Below are positions 19,020 to 29,756 of a DNA stretch of 62,000 nt, piece after piece (within the stretch, counting starts at the first letter, position 1; every line of letters starts with the position of its first letter). A program made the translations under genes and the position numbers. The DNA is from Mesostigma viride (Eukaryota; Streptophyta; Mesostigmatophyceae; Mesostigmatales; Mesostigmataceae), in NCBI GenBank assembly GCA_009746045.1, contig RPFO01000084.1, positions 700,176 to 762,175 of the forward strand, written 5' to 3'. The notes beneath the pieces were generated by a model. That model was not told where the DNA came from. It worked only from the letters and a program-made list of their open reading frames with translations, and made no database searches.

Positions 19020-21008
19020 TCATTGAGAATGATAAGTTACGGAGGTGAGAGGGGCATGCAACATGTAAGGAAAGCCCGGAAAAGAAGAAGAACCCTGAAG
19101 GAAGGAATCTGACACGGACATCCAAGGATCACGCCAGCTGCACAAGGTACAACTATAACTACATCACAAAACTACGACACGCAGCAACATCGCTGCCGGC
19201 CCACCATGCAGGCCTGGGAGGGATCTATAGTAGACCGCATGGGTCGCGACAAAGTCGGCCCGGGTGCGGCGGAATGACACTGATCAGCCACGGTGCGAGT
19301 GAGGGCGAGTGACAGGCGCTGCCGCCGATATACGAGGACCACGTTCGGGCAGACCACGGGGCGGTCTGACCCTCGAGGTCGAGGCGGTCTTCACGGCGCT
19401 GGCAGCACTCGTGGAAAAACTCCGCTGTCTTGGGGCCCATGCATGGCCCCGAACTCCTCAAGGACCATTGGGATGACCCGGAGGGGCCCCACATTGGCGT
19501 TATAAGGATTGATCGAGGCCTAACTTGTCGCGCTCGATCAGCCACAGCGGCTGCCGGCAGCAGCGCCGGCATCCACAGCCGCCTGGAGGATGTGGCGACC
19601 GGAGAGTGGCCGAGCCACGGAGACATCGATGAGCAGGTGGCAACCCTGCTCGTCGTAGTCAAGCACGGTAATGTCGGGGCGCGGTGGTTGGGTGAGTAGT
19701 CTGAGGGCGGCCCCATCCGCGTCCGTCGCACTTGATGGTGGAGTGGGGAAAGACCAACCAAACCATGCATGGCACTGACACCACCCGGAGGAGAGCGGTA
19801 TGGAGATCGATAGAGGAACCAGTTCTGGTTCTGCTGGCCACCCATGCACGCGATGTAGTGCGTTCCAGTAGTATCGAGAGCAAGCCCGCAGCTGCCGCAG
19901 GACGCACCCGGCCGCCGTGATGAGAGGTTGTGGGGCAAACAGCTGGTGGCGGAGGGCGATCGATGGCGTTAAGGGCCAGAACCAGCGTGAACTCCCATTG
20001 GTGGAGTACGTGCATGGAGGAAGACCGACCGAACCATGGCACTGACACCACCCGGAGGAGAGCACTATGGAGATAGAGGAACCAGTTCTGGTTCTGCTGG
20101 CCACCCATGCACGCGATGTATAGTGCGTCCCACTAGTATCGAGAGCAAGGGCTCCCGCAGCTGCCACCGCAGGAGGCACCCGCCGTGATGAGAGGTTGCG
20201 GGGAAAACAGCTGGTGGCGGAGGGCGATGGCGTTAAAAGGGCCAGAACCTGGCAGCGTGAACAAAGGGCTCATGGGGAGGGCGCGCAGGAATGCGGCCCC
20301 CACGCTCCCCAGCTCAAGGGAAACGGAGTGAAGCCAAGCCTTCCCCTGATCGTTCAAGCTCGCATGCAGACCCATCCAGTCGGCACAGTGTAGTATACCC
20401 GCGTAGGTCTTTTGTTGTTTTTCATGAACGCAGGCAGGGAAGACACTATGTAGCCGGACTGACGACAGTGGACACGCCGGGCGTGCCCTGGGGCAGGCGA
20501 CGGTGGACGGCCTGCATGGGCAGGGCGTACGAGGTCGCAAGCCTGCTGGATCCCGAGGTAAGAATCCTGCACAGCTATAGCCTGCACAAAGGGGAAGGGG
20601 GATGGGGTGACCACGTCGGGACATTGGCGCTGACGGCGCGATCTGAGAAGTTTGTCTGCGCGCTGGGGACCAACCGGCGGATCTCCGCCCAGGCCTGAGC
20701 AACACACTGGAGCCAAGGAAGGCGGGGGGGGCGAGGCGGGCGGCGCGGGTGAGCCCATAACCGCCCATGAGGCAGGGGAGGGTGGCCAAGTGCATGGAGT
20801 GTGCTGGCAGGCTAGTAGGGCCGGCCGGGGAGGAGCACCGGCAAGGCGGCCTGAATGCCCTCGTCGTGGCCCTCTGCGGCAAGCCGCACCAAGTGCATGG
20901 GGGGAAGCGCCACGGAGCCAGTGAACCACCCGCGGGTGGGCGCAAAACCACAGGTCGAGGAGCCCTTTGGTCTGGGGGTCCTTGAGGCGCGCCCAAGTCT
21001 CGAGGACA
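19020..21008 (-). mobile_element. LINE family B, 5'-truncated and heavily scarred copy B1
   Basis: The 3' end (TCATTGAGAATGATA on the + strand) abuts TATATAT. The copy extends back to LETWARLKD in the post-RT region and stops at a TATATATA at 21009. Relative to intact copy B4 it has many small insertions that create palindromes (ATGCAT at 19439 and 19765, ATCGAT near 19806). It also has an internal duplication: the segment around 19740-19920 recurs at about 20018-20165. It cannot encode protein. Confidence 0.85.
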
Positions 21009-21029
21009 TATATATAATTAGGGCGCTGT

Positions 21030-22654
21030 GCATGGCGCTGAGGGTGGATTGCCACAATTCGTTCAATTGTCACCAAGGCTAGCATCTTAGAGGCCGTCGC
21101 CGAGGCGTTCCCTGACCTTCTTGCGTGGACAGCAGCCTGCTACGGCGAACCCGGCCACTCAATCAACTGCCCTTCCTCATGGAGAATGGGTGGTTCACCG
21201 ACGTCGCTTCCCGCGCACGGGGACCCAGCAAGGCGACCCCCTCGGCCCCTTTTACCTGTCCGCCCCGCTGCACAAGCTAGGCTCTCCAAGGTGTCCACGC
21301 TGCGCACCCGGATGTCGTGCTCCTCGCCTATATATATATGGACTTTGAGGGGGGTGGCCGGCATCTGCTTATTGACGTTTCGGTGGCGCGGCCCTTGGCT
21401 CTTAGCCACGTGGCTGGGGCCTCCCTCACGGCAGGTTACACGGCGGACCGGGCGGAGCGGGCCAAGCTCCTGGCCTACGGCGACGTCGGGCACCATCGTG
21501 TGGTGCCCTTTGTCCTGGAGGAGTTTGGGGCCATGGGGCCCCTGACCTCCGCCTTCTTCAAGGAGTGTTGCCGGCTCCGGGAGGACCGGCTGGACCTGGA
21601 GGGCCAGCGGGCCCCATGGTCGGCGCGGACCTGGACGTCATATTGGCGTCAGCGCTTGTCGGTGGCGCTGACTCGGGCCATGGCTGACATCATGCTCCGC
21701 CGTACGCGGGCTGATTTTGCGGTGCAGCAGGGCTATTAGGTTCCTCCCTTTAGGCGTTTCCATTGGTCTTATCGTAGTATAGAGCTTTGACATGGCTCTG
21801 TATGTAGGTACGTTTATAGCTGGGCGTTTGCTTTGGTTTGAGTGATTTCACTCTGCTGTAAGTAATTATATTTTTAATATATATGGACGATATCCATGCC
21901 CTCGGCCCGGCCGACGCTGCATGGTTGCAGCCCTTGCTGCCCTTGAAGTGGCCATGGCCGCCATCAACCTTTGGCTCACCCTCCCCAAGTGTGCAGTCTT
22001 TTCGCCCCCGCCGAGGACTGCTCTGGCTCCCCCCCGGCTATCGATCCGGGGGCATTGGCACGGGCGCATGGTTTCTCGTGCCTGGGCGTCCCTGTGGGTG
22101 ACCGTGACTATAGGTTGAAGAGGAGCTCCGGGCCACCGTGGAACAGCGCACCCATGTCCTCGAGACCTGGGCGCGCCTCAAGGACCCCCAGACCAAAGGG
22201 CTCCTCCAGACTGTCTGGTTTTGCGCCCACCCGCGGTTGGTTCACTGGCTCGGTGGCGCTCCCCCCCACTTGGTGCGGCAGTTGCCTCGGAGGGCCACTC
22301 GACGAGCGCATTCAGGTCGCCTTCTTGCCGGTGCTCCTCCCCGGCCCTAGCCTGCCAGCTCACTCCATGCGCTTGGCCATGCACCCTAACCTGCCGCACG
22401 GGCGGGTGTGGGCTCACCCGGCGCGCCGCCCGCCTCCCCCCTGCCGCCTTGTCCAGACTTGGCTCTGTTGCTCAGGCCTGGGCGGAGATCCGCCGGTTGC
22501 TCGATCCCAGCGCCGTCAGCGCCATTGCCGACTTGGTCACCCCATCCCCCTTCCCCTTCGTGCAGTCTGTGCAGGATTCTTACCTCGGGATCCAGCAGGC
22601 CTGCCGGACCTCGTCCGCCCGGCCGCCCAGGCCGTCCACCGTTGCCTGCCCCGC
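21030..22654 (+). mobile_element. LINE family B copy B2, left part (split by copy A2 and element X)
   Basis: Reads from LRVDCHNSFN (RT motif A) through QQGDPLGPFYLS (motif B) to the YMDD codons, is interrupted by an A fragment at 21341-21877, resumes with MDDIHALGP, and continues to the CCTGCCCCGC at 22654, where foldback X starts. Its right part is at 51140-52412. Frame is broken by small insertions such as CTAG at 21277-21280. Confidence 0.85.
21341..21877 (+). mobile_element. LINE family A fragment A2 inserted in the RT catalytic codons of copy B2
   Basis: Starts at GACTTTGAGGGGGG (endonuclease region) and ends with the family A 3' UTR. TATATATGGAC is present immediately before (to about 21344) and after (21878-21888). 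In intact family B this site reads GCCTATATGGACGAT, the Tyr-Met-Asp-Asp codons of RT motif C. Confidence 0.9.
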
Positions 22655-22752
22655 TGTAGCGTGCCGACTAGGGTCGAGCCTAGGGAGCACGAGAAAGTTT
22701 GGCAAAAGAAATATGGTATATAAAGATACGTGCAAAAGAGATAGATACCTAA
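22655..22752 (+). repeat. foldback element X, left arm part 1
   Basis: Begins TGTAGCGTGCCGACTAGGG; the exact reverse complement of this end closes at 51139. Flanked by CCCGC at 22650-22654 and 51140-51144, a 5-bp target duplication in LINE copy B2. The arm continues after LTR element 1 at 33063. Confidence 0.85.
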
Positions 22753-23369
22753 AGTTAACGTAAAGGATTTACGTTAGATGGATAGAGATTGTTACGCTCT
22801 TTCCAACGGCACCTTGAACGCCTCATTTGGTTAAGGAACGTAAAAGTTATGACGTTTCCTAGGCTGTGCCGACAGTACCCGGCGCGCCACTGTGGGCGCG
22901 TACGGACACAGGATGTACAAGTGTCACTTTGATAGTCCGCAGGACGTTGACAGGACTTGTACAGGACTTGATGGTCAATTGATAGGTAGGCGCACTGTAG
23001 CGCGCCAGGACCTATGAGACAATTGATGCTGAGTAGCGTACGGATAGGTCCACAGGACTAGCCGTATGGACAATTGATAGATCTGCGCGCCAAAGGCGTG
23101 CCAGAGTCTGTGTAATCAATTGATTGACAGTTCGGCTGTGACAGTGCAGCTGATTACTTGGACGCGTCCCTAACAACCTATATGTGTGACTTGGTCGCAC
23201 CGGGACGCTAGTTCTTGCGTGCACGTTCTCTGGGCACTGCGACCCTGTCGCCTGTGCTGCGTGCAGTCTTGGAAGTGACGTGACTTACGTCTGTGTTTCC
23301 TTGTTATTAATAAAGGCAACTTCCTGCAAGAACCATGGCGGAATTCGTGGCATTCTCACTCTTACAACT
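22753..23369 (+). repeat. 5' LTR of element 1
   Basis: 617 bp, near-identical to 32441-33057 and 35467-36083. It has AGTT...AACT termini. Bases right after it (CGTATTACACG) do not start with TGG, so no ordinary tRNA primer site is visible. Confidence 0.9.
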
Positions 23370-23393
23370 CGTATTACACGCCTCGTTAAAAAG

Positions 23394-24111
23394 ATGCCAA
23401 ATTCTGAAGAATTCCGGATTCCCGCCGATGAGGAAATAGCCGCTCCGCCGGCTGGTCCTCCACCAAGACCGACTGCGCCGTCGTGGCAGCAATTGCTCGA
23501 CGAAGTCACGATCTCGCTCGACGAACTTCATCGTCGGCAGCGCGCAGTTCTTCCATTGCTCGGGGATTTCCCCGAGAACCCACAGTTGCCGCAACTGGTG
23601 CCGGCTATCCGTGCGCCATTGGACACGATTCGTACCATTTTATCGCAATTTACGGTCCAGGTGCGGGGAGGTTTGCGGTCGGTGAACGAGGTCACCAAGT
23701 GCCATCGAGGAGCTGGATAACGCCATCTCTTCGCTCACCGGTTACCAGAGAAACTTGCAAAACTGGGCATCGCTACGCACGGGGGGCGCGCCGGCGGTGT
23801 CGACAAATTTATTTCAAGATCTCGCGTTGCTGTCGCTGCTCACACGCGGCGTACGCAGTCGCGAACGCCAGGTTCTTATTAACCTGGTGGCTTTTCTCGC
23901 GTCTCTGCGAGAGTGGATTCCCGCAGGGTGGGAATTGTTATCCATTTTTACTCATCCTCTGCGCCTCGTCGCGCGTCGGGCGCGCGCAACTTTCGCGACG
24001 GGAAGCACACCGGTTTTAATACATACCGGTGCAGGTCCGGCACACACGCCGGATATGGAGGATCCTGAGTTTACCTACGAGTACTGTGATTTCCGGGGCC
24101 TCGACTACTGA
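23394..24111 (+). pseudogene. extra ORF upstream of gag (element 1 copy, frameshifted)
   Basis: Begins MPNSEEFRIPADEE just after the LTR. The frame breaks near 23695 where GTCACCAAGTGCC replaces GTCACGACTGCC of the intact copy at 36108-36818, and continues with NWASLRTGGAPAVSTNLFQD to the stop at 24111. Function unknown; described under the intact copy. Confidence 0.7.
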
Positions 24112-25633
24112 GTCAGCCAAATTTTTATCCAGTGCTCGTCGACATTTTGTCGAATTTTCGGCGGCGATTCGCGGGGGCGGCGGCGACACCGGCGCAGGCG
24201 GCAGTTGTGACAATCTTTTGTACATACTTTTTCTGCTGCTTTGCTGAGGTGTTCTTTGAATAGCTTGTAGTGCAGAATGGCAGACGGGCGCCGTAGCAAA
24301 GGTGTCCTAGCCAGTGGGAATAATGGTGGTGCTGGTAGTGGGACCGCTCACGTAGATGACGTGGGGGTTACCGGAGAGATTACCAACATTCATCACAATA
24401 ATAATAATGCACAAGCTGTTCTTGGCTATGATCTCACTACCCAGGGTTTGCTTATTGTGAATCAACTGCAACCTGTCACGTCAGACACAAAGCCCAAACA
24501 GGCTGAGGAGTTTGTGGAGGGGCTAGAGGGGTTTCCAAGTTTGTACGGTGGTACAAACTATTACCAGATCTGGATAGGTAGCCAGACTTTTGGCAAATGT
24601 ACAGATCAGATCAAGGACCTCACTAGAGAGTGCAAGAAGGCCAACAAGGCCTGGTCCAGCTACGTGGCAGAGTTAAAGGAGCTGCTAGAGGATCAGAGGA
24701 AGAAAGTGGGGATCCATTGGCAGGATAAATACCAGGGGTGGGAGGTCAAGGGAGACCTGATCCAGAACTTCCTTAACTATTGTAAAATGGTTGAGGAGGG
24801 CAGGGCTCATGGCTTTAATGTTGCTGACAACATAGCCCTGACAAACTGGCTCAAGGTTTCTGGGCTGGACAAGGCTACACGTGGCTCTTTAAAGGTCATG
24901 TGTGCCCCACACTCAACCCTCAAGGCCTACAAGGTCATAATCAAACAAGCACTCGAGGCAGAGGAGCTGTTTGAGGGTGGAGTGCCAGCAGTGAAGGCTA
25001 CCCAGGCAGGTGGGCGTACCCAGGGTGGCTCCAAATCGTCTGAGGCTGACAGAAGCCAAGGAGGGCGTAGGGGCAACCACAACAAGCGAAAGGCCAATCA
25101 TTCACCCGACCCTGACGGGAGTGTCAGGATTTTAGATAATCCTGGTTGTGCCCGTTTGCTAGCCCATGTAATGTTGTGGCCAACTTTCTGTAAACGGGGG
25201 AATAATTAGGAATGCGTCCTTAATAATCGCTTCCGCCCACCGTATTTCTGGCCAAGATTGTGAGGGCTAGGTAGTGCTTGCCGTGTCCTTTACGGCGCTA
25301 GTTTTCTTATTGAAAACAGTTGAGTGAGTATACAAGTTAATCCTGTACCTCGGCACTATATACGCATATCATTTATGGACATGCTAGTGGTTGCATGAAT
25401 TTCTATAGTGAACTATTGTACGTTTCTGGCGCTGCCTAGGAGGCGCTGTGGCCTAGTCCCCGCATGCCATAACGTCGTGCCAACTAATGTTGGTCACCGT
25501 CACTTGTGGTGAAAAGTTTGCTCAATTTCGTACCGTCAGATTTGTAATGGATCAACGGTAGCAAACAGTGTAGCCGCCACTGAAGGACTTTGTCCCTTCC
25601 ACATAATAAGTGACTCATGGTACACGAGAAATT

Positions 25634-25829
25634 TACCTTGTTGGTCCCCATGTGTATGGGTAAGCCCTAGTTGGGTATGGCTGCCTTGTTGGTAGCCTAA
25701 AGCCATGCTCTTGTTGAGTATGCAACAGTCTCTTGTTGAGATTGTGTAGTGGCATTGTTTGCCCAAGCCCATCCTTGTTGGATGGGATTGACCTCTAGTT
25801 GAGGCCTACCTCCTTGTTGGAGACCAACC
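25634..25829 (+). other. tandem hairpins with a shared UUGUU/UAGUU loop, left LTR
   Basis: Eight consecutive short inverted repeats close a five-base TTGTT or TAGTT loop: ACC/GGT, CCC/GGG, GGCTGCC/GGTAGCC, CATGCTC/GAGTATG, ACAGTCTC/GAGATTGT, CCCATCC/GGATGGG, CCTC/GAGG, CTCC/GGAG. A CCCAT-GTGT-ATGGG hairpin lies between the first two. The same block is at 27301-27496 in the right LTR. Confidence 0.75.
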
Positions 25830-25931
25830 CCAAAGTAATATATTTAATCAACCAAGCAATATTTTGTGGCTGTCATCACATTGGGTAACAAGGGGTCAAA
25901 AAGATCTTTCCTCCTCCTCCGTAATTTAACA

Positions 25932-25943
25932 TGGTATCGGTAT
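25932..25943 (+). promoter_or_regulatory. primer binding site, initiator Met tRNA type
   Basis: TGGTATCGG directly follows the left LTR of the nested element. TGGTATC is the start of the usual site for initiator methionine tRNA in copia-like elements. Confidence 0.75.
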
Positions 25944-26686
25944 GGGAGTGACCCATGAACCCATTTCTTGAGCCGTAAACCGTTTTTCCAAAAGCCGCAC
26001 TTTCCTGATCCCGTTTTTGAGCGGTCGGCCTGCAGCCAGGTACCCAACTTTGAGCGTGCAGATCTTTTGACTGGGACATTATTTTTCACCGCTCTTAGAT
26101 GCGTTGGAAGCGTCACATCGTCCTCGTTTCAACGCCGCCAAGAACGCTGCCATCGGCATCCTGGTGCAAAAGTTACTCAAGTTCGCGCCGACCTACGTGG
26201 CCAGCTTGTCAGTGCGCATATCTTTTTAACGACTCATCTGTTTAAGACCGTTGAGGTGTCGTTGAAAAGGGCATTCTGTGGCGGTTCTATCAAGCCATAA
26301 CGCGCCCCAAGCTGTTTAGTACTACGGCAACTACGTTCATTCCTGTTCGGACCAGCGGATTTCCGGAATTTCTCATCTTTCTCGTCAACAGCACATCCGT
26401 TTGGACCGTGCTAGGCGTCCATCGACGCGGAATTTTATGCTCGTTTCAACAAGCTATCATACGTCGTCATCGGTTTGATACAACGCCAACAACACTCATT
26501 TCCGTGGCGCCAGCTGACGGACCTTTGCCGACATGCAACTTTTACGTGGCTCCTCTTTTTGAGCCATTTGTGACGTCCTCGGATTCGTCTCTTTCTTCCG
26601 GTTTTAACAAGCCATCACACGTTTCAGTTCCTCAAGCTTTTCGACAACTGCATTGATTTGAAGTCGTCATGTTTTGGCTTACCGTG

Positions 26687-26788
26687 TAAGGGGGGAGTGG
26701 CAGGGTTGTTTCTACCCGGCAAGCCCTACTGCCTAAGTAAGGGGGGAGCACAGTTGTTTGAGTCAATCCCAGCAACGTGCAAGGGGGG
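26687..26788 (+). promoter_or_regulatory. three repeated G-tract polypurine motifs before the right LTR
   Basis: GTAAGGGGGGAG near 26687, GTAAGGGGGGAGC near 26737 and GCAAGGGGGG at 26779-26788. The last abuts the LTR and is the expected plus-strand primer. The other two repeat it 50 and 100 bp upstream. Confidence 0.6.
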
Positions 26789-28010
26789 TGTCAGGATTTT
26801 AGATAATCCTGGTTGTGCCCGTTTGCTAGCCCATGTAATGTTGTGGCCAACTTTCTGTAAACGGGGGAATAATTAGGAATGCGTCCTTAATAATCGCTTC
26901 CGCCCACCGTATTTCTGGCCAAGATTGTGAGGGCTAGGTAGTGCTTGCCGTGTCCTTTACGGCGCTAGTTTTCTTATTGAAAACAGTTGAGTGAGTATAC
27001 AAGTTAATCCTGTACCTCGGCACTATATACGCATATCATTTATGGACATGCTAGTGGTTGCATGAATTTCTATAGTGAACTATTGTACGTTTCTGGCGCT
27101 GCCTAGGAGGCGCTGTGGCCTAGTCCCCGCATGCCATAACGTCGTGCCAACTAATGTTGGTCACCGTCACTTGTGGTGAAAAGTTTGCTCAATTTCGTAC
27201 CGTCAGATTTGTAATGGATCAACGGTAGCAAACAGTGTAGCCGCCACTGAAGGACTTTGTCCCTTCCACATAATAAGTGACTCATGGTACACGAGAAATT
27301 TACCTTGTTGGTCCCCATGTGTATGGGTAAGCCCTAGTTGGGTATGGCTGCCTTGTTGGTAGCCTAAAGCCATGCTCTTGTTGAGTATGCAACAGTCTCT
27401 TGTTGAGATTGTGTAGTGGCATTGTTTGCCCAAGCCCATCCTTGTTGGATGGGATTGACCTCTAGTTGAGGCCTACCTCCTTGTTGGAGACCAACCCCAA
27501 AGTAATATATTTAATCAACCAAGCAATATTTTGTGGCTGTCATCACATTGGGTAACAAGGGGTCAAAAAGATCTTTCCTCCTCCTCCGTAATTTAACAGG
27601 GAGGTCACACTCCAAGTCGGTGTTCAGGCGGGTGGGTGGTCAGCCCAAGCAGGGCAACGCGTCTGACAACGGGGGCAGTGGCCAGGGCAAGTCCAAGATA
27701 CAATGCTACCTGTGCAAGGGGTGGGGGCACATCAAGAAGGAGTGTCCAAGCTTCAAGAAGTCCCAGGGCCAGGGCAGCAACAAGAACAACAACAACAAGA
27801 AGAACAACAACAAGTCCCAGGCAGGCCAGCCTTCAAAGGGCAGTCAGCAAGAAGACAACAAGGAGCAGTGACTGTCTGAGGCAACCCCTACACACCTTAA
27901 TTCACCCAGGGGGAGGCCAGGTGCTCCAATGCAGATTTTATATCTGGGCAACAAGAGGGTGATCTCCAGGTTCAGGTGGCCCCAGGTCACCTGGAGAGGT
28001 ACAGGTTCCT

Positions 28011-29756
28011 ATGAAGACGTCCTTGACAGCTGGTGCAGCTGTAAGAATGTCTGACCCCATGCATCCTCGTGCTGGGCACGAGGGTGGACCTCTCATTTTG
28101 AGAGAAACCAATGTACAACCACAGAGGGGTGTGAAGGCCTCTGGTGGTATGCATGTGGTCCCTGCTGGCGGTCCAGGTGTTGGGCATGAGCAGGGTGACT
28201 CAGGCTCTGAGTCAGAACAGGATGGAAGTCAGCATGGTGATGCTGGACAACCTGACAGCACAGTCCTGACTGTGCCAGGGACTGCTTCCTCTGTGTACCA
28301 GGAGTTGGGTGCCCGAATCCACAACATGTTTGGGCATGCCACTTCTCTGTCAAACAACTTTGCCTTCCGTATGGGCAGGGCACCCCTTCTCAAGGCGTGT
28401 CAGCAAGCTGCCTCACGGTGTAAGTGCCAGTTGTCCTCCAACAAGCCCAGGAAATCACATGCCAAAGCTCTACCTCAGAGCATTGGTGATCTGCAGTGTG
28501 ATATCCAACACATCAGGGGCATGCAACTGTTGGTGTGCGTGGACAGGTACACAAAATACAAGGTGCTGGAGCATTTACCTTCTATGAAGAACAGGTACTT
28601 GCTGGCTGCCCTGCAGAATGTAAGAGCCAAGTTTCCTACCACAAGGATCCAGGTGGACATGCAGTTTCAGCATCTCAAGGGTGATCCTACCCTTCCTGAG
28701 TTGCTGGTTACACCTAGGGAGGCTCATGGGCAGCAGGGTGCTATCGAGAGGGCAATCCAGGAGGTCAAGAAATTGATCATCTCTGAAGACTGGGTACCCT
28801 TGTCTGCACCTGCACTTGTCAGGAGTGCATGGCTGAGGAACGTGGAGCAGCAGCTGAACAGCAGGGTTAACTTCTACTATGATGGAGTTGCTGTCAGCCC
28901 AATGGGTCTATATCATGGCCTGTGCCCACCACATGTGCTGGAGGGCTGGAAACATGCTGCACATGTCACCTTTGCCAAGCTGAGGGAGAAGGACCGGGGT
29001 TGGAAGATGCTGGAGCCACAAGTGGGTCAGAAGGTCCTAGCTTGGAAGGAACCTAGCCTTTATGGCAAACGTGGTAGCTGGAGTCCTGGGGTGGTTACCC
29101 AGGTTGATGAAGCTAGCCACGCATGCTTGGTCAGCATGGAGGACGAACCAAAGCATGTACACCGGCTGAGTTGGTCATATGTCAAGCCTAACCTGATGAA
29201 TGAGGGCAGTCAGGCACAAGGCTCACAGGATCTGCAGGATTTTCAGGTCCCAAGTGACATCACTGACGCAACGACCACATCTGTTGCAGGGGAATCTGTC
29301 AGCCCTGGCCAGGTTGCAGAGGTACTTGTTGAACAGGCTGCAAGGTCAACAGCTGGGGAGTCAACTGTCAAGCCCAAGGCACTAACCAAGCCCAGGGGGA
29401 CAAGTTTGGCTGGATTGATTGGGGCTCTACAAAGAGCCAAGAAGCAGCCCAAGGTAGCCAAGCTCAGGTGGCATGGCAATCTGGGGCTGGACACTGCCTT
29501 AGAGGTAGACACTAATTCTCAGGTTTCCATCATTGGGACCAGGGCTGCAGCAGGGTACAGCATGACTGAACCCAGCTATCAGTTTGTGTCTGACTTCAGT
29601 GGCGGGGTACACGTGAAGGTACTGGGTGAGGTATCATTCCTATCCTTGGACAGGACACTGCTTTTTGTGTCTTGGAGGGCTATCAAGGACCTGCTCTTCT
29701 GGGGCAGAATTTCCTATGCCAGGATGGGTAGTGATCACGTCCTCTCTCCTGACTAA
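28011..29756 (+). pseudogene. integrase-protease segment of pol, element 1
   Basis: Nearly identical to the intact version at 38246-40056. Integrase: His/Cys region RIHNMFGH...CKC, then catalytic D (LQCDIQ), D (IQVDMQ), E (GAIERAIQ). Protease-like: LEVDTNSQVSIIG. One T is missing near 29632 (GAGGTATCATT against GAGGTATTCATT), which shifts the frame before the second protease motif. No protease was found between gag and integrase. Confidence 0.8.

Larger units (their letters stand above)
25122..27598 (+). mobile_element. non-autonomous LTR retrotransposon (TRIM/LARD-like), nested in gag of element 1
   Basis: Two 810-bp LTRs (25122-25931 and 26789-27598) that look identical, with TG...CA ends (TGTCAGG...TTTAACA). 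Target duplication GGGAG at 25117-25121 and 27599-27603. The 857-bp interior starts with TGGTATCGG, an initiator-Met-tRNA-type primer site, and ends with an AAGGGGGG purine tract. It has no gag or pol, so it must depend on another element. The identical LTRs indicate a very recent insertion. PBS type and LTR start resemble element 3. Confidence 0.9.
24277..27871 (+). pseudogene. gag of element 1, interrupted by a nested LTR element
   Basis: Starts MADGRRSKG and runs about 280 residues to 25116, then is cut by the insertion at 25122-27598. The remainder (27604-27871) holds the basic region and the zinc knuckle CYLCKGWGHIKKEC. It matches the uninterrupted gag at 36986-38104 over its whole length. 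Without the insertion it would be an ordinary copia-size gag. Confidence 0.85.
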
